9,119 nucleotides of DNA from Rhodospirillaceae bacterium. Lineage in GTDB: Bacteria; Pseudomonadota; Alphaproteobacteria; Micavibrionales; Micavibrionaceae. Shown here piece after piece: positions 6,508-9,119 of the stretch. A program made the position numbers and the translations under genes. Below the pieces are notes generated by a model, which ran no database searches, had not been told where the DNA came from, and saw only the letters and a list, made by a program, of their open reading frames with translations. The stretch spans positions 1 through 9,119 of the forward strand of contig DMIT01000197.1 in NCBI GenBank assembly GCA_003452275.1, in the 5' to 3' direction. Within the stretch, counting starts at the first letter, position 1. The number at the start of each line of letters is the position of its first letter.

Positions 6508-7188
6508 TTAAATATGATTTTCGAGATAAATTAGTTGGTCCGGTATCATGACATTCAAGAGTGGTGCAAACCCCTGCTCTTCCAGAAAGAATTTTCTTTC
6601 GTCAATCGTCATCGGAATGAGTTTCTGGAACAATTCGTTCATTTTTGGGTCTTGGCACACCATAGAAGTCAAAACGCTGCAAGCGGGACAGGATACGGCA
6701 TGATACTGGTCTTTCATGGCCTGATGACGATGATTGCTGAAGATATTTTGGGTGGCATGATATTGCCGCCAGTTGTGATGGATCTTTCCCAGTTCGCGGG
6801 CATATTCATCAACGGATAGACTGTGATCCAGTGCCAACCCCATATAGGCAGCGGCAAATTCCGGACGATGATCGATCATTCCCGATAATACCTGCCATAA
6901 AACATTCGAACGACTTTCACGCAGCAAAAGCCCCCATGGCACATCATCTCCAACCTCATAATAACCTTCCGGCAATCTTCCTGTTGCCTGCATCACCAGT
7001 TCTTCATAAGGGCCGTAAAGGTCTTGGCGGCGTTCGGGGTCATCTTTCCGTTCGGTGGATTTCAAAGCCATCAGATGGAGCAAGATTTTGTCTCCCTGTT
7101 CTATCATTTTTAGTTTTTCAACTTCTATTCCCATTTTTGTATGCCCTGAAACAGCCAGAAATTTCTTAGGAAGGGGGACGTCAACCAT
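6508..7188 (-). CDS. Unrecognised Cys/His-rich cytoplasmic protein (226 aa)
   Basis: I do not recognise this family. The ATG at 7188 is chosen because GAGGT (7200-7196) sits 7 bases upstream, whereas an in-frame ATG at 7218 has no Shine-Dalgarno and would lie at the predicted transcription start. There is no signal peptide or membrane segment. Residues 1-70 look like a mixed alpha/beta domain and the rest is probably helical. The striking part is residues 137-178, with six His (137, 138, 144, 153, 155, 163) and three Cys (167, 170, 178), including a Cys-Pro-Ala-Cys motif. This would suit binding of zinc, nickel, iron or a cluster. Lying directly before a CooC-type ATPase, it could be a metal donor or receiver for that ATPase; this is inference. 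The stop codon overlaps the next gene's Shine-Dalgarno, so the two are probably coupled. Confidence 0.75.
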   Translation of the reverse strand: MVDVPLPKKFLAVSGHTKMGIEVEKLKMIEQGDKILLHLMALKSTERKDDPERRQDLYGPYEELVMQATGRLPEGYYEVGDDVPWGLLLRESRSNVLWQVLSGMIDHRPEFAAAYMGLALDHSLSVDEYARELGKIHHNWRQYHATQNIFSNHRHQAMKDQYHAVSCPACSVLTSMVCQDPKMNELFQKLIPMTIDERKFFLEEQGFAPLLNVMIPDQLIYLENHI

Positions 7189-7195
7189 AACATTT

Positions 7196-7200
7196 ACCTC
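7196..7200 (-). promoter_or_regulatory. Shine-Dalgarno fixing the start of the Cys/His-rich gene
   Basis: GAGGT on the minus strand is 7 bases before the ATG at 7188. It supports that start over the ATG at 7218. Confidence 0.6.
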
Positions 7201-7222
7201 GAATTTTTTGATTTTCAAGAAA

Positions 7223-7252
7223 TGTTATAATGTAACACATTGCTTAATGCAA
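7223..7252 (-). promoter_or_regulatory. Putative internal sigma70-type promoter overlaid by a dyad
   Basis: On the minus strand TTGCAT (7252-7247) and TATAAC (7229-7224) are spaced by exactly 17 bases. The -10 box matches the consensus at five of six positions; the -35 is weaker. The -35 box overlaps the last codons of the 378-aa gene. An interrupted dyad with 5-base arms (TGTTA/TAACA, 7223-7237) covers the -10 box and could be an operator. Transcription would begin near 7217, so the four downstream genes could be expressed apart from the first two. Confidence 0.45.
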
Positions 7253-8380
7253 CTCTTGTTTAGCAGTCCTCGGAATGGGGGCATTCTTTGTGGATTGCTC
7301 CTCGAATGCCTTGATTTGAGGCGTCAAATCTCCGCCGCAGACCTCAAGCGAGGTCATAAACATCGCCACCGTCATTTTCTGACGTGATGCTTCTTTATCC
7401 ACTTCGTCCCGCAACTGTTGCGGCAAACGGAGGTAACGTTGGTAATCCACCTGTAATTGCTGATGACGTTGCACAGGGGTAAAACCATAGAACCATTGCA
7501 TCCGCGGATCAGTGCTATGCTCATGCGGTAAAAATCTGGCAGCCCCGAAAGCAGCCCCTAAGGAAAGCGCCATAGGCAGAATATATTTATAAGGATTGAA
7601 ATCATTCATGCGGTATTTCTCAACGACATATGTTGTCCCCATCGCCACCGCCGGAGCAATTCCATACATGGCGGCATTCAAAAAAGCACCGGAAAATCCG
7701 CCAATCCCCATATTCAATGTTCCGCAAACGACCACATGTGCCAATGCTCCCCCGCCGCCATGCAACGAACAGGAACCGAACGCCGTCCGCAATCCGGTCG
7801 GAAGCCGGTTATAGACTGATAAGAATTGCGGATTAACCTGACGCGGTGTATCGGCAAATAAAGCGCAGATAGATTCTTTCAGGGCCGCTTCAATCATCTC
7901 TGCGAACCCCGCTTCTTTATATAATCCCTCAATGGCAGCCCGTAATGGTTCATGACGCGCATTGTCGACCGATAATTTGACGGTCAATCCATCGGCCACC
8001 TCGCCCTCATAAATACTCATCGTCACCACATCCAGAAAACGCGGATTGTGATGGGGAGCTTGGGGCAGATTTAAAGATTTGTGATCAACAGGATGACGCG
8101 TGATATAATCCCCGATCATATTACGGATGCGATCATGAAGGCCGTCAGGAATTTCGTCCCCCTCCTGCCCCAGCCCCGACTCAGCAAAGGATTTTTGCGC
8201 CGCATCACTGGATAATTCATAAGGTGAATACCCATCCAGATGCCCCATATCCGGCATATATTTATTCACCCAGAATTTTGCCAGCGCGCACAGGGTCAGG
8301 CTATAATAAACAGTATCGAATTGTCCGGTCACAGGACTCGTCGCCACAGACATGGCCACGTCTTTATGAAACTTACACAT
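7244..8380 (-). CDS. Unrecognised membrane-associated protein (378 aa)
   Basis: I do not recognise this family. The N-terminal half (1-200) is hydrophilic, has no signal peptide and is rich in His and acidic residues (for example APHHNPRFLDVV at 108-119). A glycine-rich hydrophobic region follows: GSCSLHGGGGALAHVVVCG (202-220), a further hydrophobic stretch to about 254, and another at 267-285. This suggests two or three membrane passes or a buried hydrophobic hairpin. The C-terminal 90 residues are polar, with a Gln/Arg-rich predicted helix (300-330). Six cysteines are dispersed (2, 31, 172, 204, 219, 348), with no CxxC. AAGGA (8394-8390) lies 9 bases before the ATG and is part of a hairpin stem that also covers the stop of the DUF2946-like gene. 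A role in transport or as a membrane anchor for the operon is possible but not shown by any motif. Confidence 0.72.
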   Translation of the reverse strand: MCKFHKDVAMSVATSPVTGQFDTVYYSLTLCALAKFWVNKYMPDMGHLDGYSPYELSSDAAQKSFAESGLGQEGDEIPDGLHDRIRNMIGDYITRHPVDHKSLNLPQAPHHNPRFLDVVTMSIYEGEVADGLTVKLSVDNARHEPLRAAIEGLYKEAGFAEMIEAALKESICALFADTPRQVNPQFLSVYNRLPTGLRTAFGSCSLHGGGGALAHVVVCGTLNMGIGGFSGAFLNAAMYGIAPAVAMGTTYVVEKYRMNDFNPYKYILPMALSLGAAFGAARFLPHEHSTDPRMQWFYGFTPVQRHQQLQVDYQRYLRLPQQLRDEVDKEASRQKMTVAMFMTSLEVCGGDLTPQIKAFEEQSTKNAPIPRTAKQELH

Positions 8381-8390
8381 GAAAATATTT

Positions 8391-8427
8391 CCTTAGCGAT
8401 AGATTAAAAATGAATATCTAGCTAAGG
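8391..8427 (-). promoter_or_regulatory. Hairpin burying the Shine-Dalgarno of the 378-aa gene
   Basis: In the minus-strand RNA, CCUUAGC (8427-8421) pairs with GCUAAGG (8397-8391), and UAGAU (8420-8416) pairs with AUCUA (8404-8400). This gives 12 base pairs with a 2-base bulge and an 11-base loop. The right arm contains the AAGG of the Shine-Dalgarno for the ATG at 8380. The left arm lies in the last codons of the DUF2946-like gene and includes its stop codon. Ribosomes finishing that gene would open the stem. There is no T-run after it, so it is not a normal terminator. Confidence 0.6.
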
Positions 8428-8822
8428 ATGACAGGCGGCCCCTGCCCGAAATACGGACGAGTGATGACCGTTGAAAAAACCAGACCGGCATCACGATCTA
8501 CATAGGCTTCATAAATCAGATGCTCGATCCGGGCAAACAGAAAAGACTGGAACGCAAGATGCTTTGCAGAAACGGATGCAAAAACGCAAGGTTTTGAATG
8601 ATCAGTCTTATGGTGCCCCGTATCGCCGGATGATACAGGCTGCATATTTTCATCGACAAGAATAACGCTTTGTTGTGCGCCATGACAAATGACCATCTCG
8701 AAAACGCTTCCGGATTTTAAATCGGGCATATATCCTGCGGGGATAAGGCTCTGCGCAAAAAATGCCAGAACCACCAAAAATCCCAAAAGCATCTGCGCCT
8801 GACCGGAGGTACGTTTCATCAT
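8418..8822 (-). CDS. DUF2946-like small membrane protein with metal-ligand residues (134 aa)
   Basis: A basic N-terminus and one hydrophobic segment (about residues 11-27) form a signal peptide or membrane anchor, followed by the LIPAGYMP motif (26-33) typical of DUF2946 proteins. Next come Ile-Cys46-His47-Gly and a cluster His70-His71-x3-His75-x3-Cys79-Val-Phe-Ala, matching the family's conserved Cys/His positions, and a C-terminal RPYFGQGPP (family form RGPP). DUF2946 proteins have no firm function but are often found near copper or TonB-transport genes, so a periplasmic metal-related role is plausible. ATGs at 8822 and 8819 are both possible, and neither has a strong Shine-Dalgarno. It is the first gene of the minus-strand cluster, 37 bases before the 378-aa gene and linked to it by the hairpin at 8391-8427. 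Confidence 0.72.
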   Translation of the reverse strand: MMKRTSGQAQMLLGFLVVLAFFAQSLIPAGYMPDLKSGSVFEMVICHGAQQSVILVDENMQPVSSGDTGHHKTDHSKPCVFASVSAKHLAFQSFLFARIEHLIYEAYVDRDAGLVFSTVITRPYFGQGPPVILS

Positions 8823-8946
8823 AAGGGCTTCTTAAATGATCTGGGATGCAAAGTAAATATGATAATTTTCCATACTCTTAAGCCCCATAATCGCCTTTCC
8901 GAACTTTGCTGCTTCTGATAATCTCCGCAAACAAGGCGAGGAAAGA
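8823..8946. other. Divergent intergenic control region
   Basis: These 124 bases lie between the divergently read DUF2946-like gene and the asparagine synthetase gene, so promoters for both should be here. I cannot pick a convincing -35/-10 pair on either strand. Six-base inverted arms GGGCTT (8825-8830) and AAGCCC (8880-8885), 49 bases apart, are visible but may be chance. Confidence 0.4.
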
Positions 8947-9119
8947 ATGTGCGGCATAGGCGGAGTTTTCATTAAAAATGGCGGTCACCCGCATCAGGCG
9001 GCGCTGGATAAAATGCGTGCGGCCCTCAATCTGCGCGGGCCGGACGGACACGGCATTTATACGGATAAATCGTTAGGATTGGTGCATACGCGCCTCAGCA
9101 TCATTGACTCGGCAGGCGG
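8947..9119 (+). CDS. asnB: Asparagine synthetase (glutamine-hydrolysing), N-terminal part, cut by window end
   Basis: The frame is open to the window end, giving 57 residues. The protein starts Met-Cys2-Gly-Ile-Gly-Gly, where Cys2 becomes the N-terminal nucleophile of class II (Ntn) glutamine amidotransferases after Met removal. It continues with LNLRGPDGHG (27-36, the RGPD glutamine-site motif) and LVHTRLSIID (45-54), all characteristic of AsnB-type enzymes. These hydrolyse glutamine and transfer ammonia to aspartate or, in specialised homologues, to other carboxylates. The synthetase domain that would show the substrate is outside the window. GAGGA (8938-8942) is 4 bases before the ATG, slightly close. 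The gene is divergent from the metal/PLP operon, so any functional link is open. Confidence 0.9.
   Translation, partial: MCGIGGVFIKNGGHPHQAALDKMRAALNLRGPDGHGIYTDKSLGLVHTRLSIIDSAG

Noticed and set aside
7189..7218. An upstream ATG that would extend the Cys/His-rich protein by ten residues.
   Set aside because: There is no ribosome site before it, while GAGGT sits correctly for the ATG at 7188.
8825..8885. Six-base inverted arms GGGCTT / AAGCCC in the divergent intergenic region.
   Set aside because: They are short and 49 bases apart; chance is a sufficient explanation without conservation data.

Overview
The window looks like chromosomal DNA from a Gram-negative bacterium of moderate GC content, most likely an alphaproteobacterium. 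The evidence is an OmpA-type peptidoglycan-binding protein, an LpxR-type outer-membrane lipid A deacylase ending in a terminal Phe, and a Y4yA-type decarboxylase, a family I associate with rhizobial and related genomes. The taxonomic assignment is an inference. I see no tRNA, rRNA, CRISPR array, insertion sequence or phage gene.

Layout. Positions 1-1500 carry three plus-strand genes: the 3' end of a multi-EF-hand calcium-binding protein (1-405) followed by a strong terminator (415-446), a small basic orphan protein (484-777), and an exported OmpA-C-domain protein (913-1500). From 8822 down to 1537 all seven genes lie on the minus strand. In transcription order they are a DUF2946-like small membrane protein, an unrecognised 378-aa membrane protein, an unrecognised Cys/His-rich protein, a CooC/MinD-type ATPase, a Y4yA-type PLP decarboxylase, a CysK/SbnA-type PLP enzyme fused to a rhodanese domain, and the LpxR-like deacylase. 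LpxR appears to have its own promoter, so the operon core is 8822-2711. At 8947 a divergent plus-strand gene begins, encoding a glutamine-hydrolysing asparagine synthetase that is cut by the window edge.

How the genes may work together. The core genes are tightly packed: gaps or overlaps are 37, about 55, 12, 1 and -14 bases, with Shine-Dalgarno sequences overlapping or next to upstream stop codons. Two PLP enzymes are coupled to a metal-chaperone-type ATPase and to a protein with a dense His/Cys cluster. This suggests a pathway that makes or inserts a small amino-acid-derived metal ligand or a metallo/sulfur cofactor. SbnA-like and type III decarboxylase pairs are known from siderophore loci, but no siderophore synthetase is visible here. 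Two of the genes match no family I can name, so this operon is the best candidate for an undescribed system.

Regulatory structure. A 12-bp bulged hairpin (8391-8427) spans the DUF2946 stop codon and buries the Shine-Dalgarno of the 378-aa gene, which suggests translational coupling or a switch. A sigma70-like promoter overlaid by a dyad (7223-7252) sits before the Cys/His-rich gene. A second sigma70-like promoter (2658-2686) precedes lpxR.
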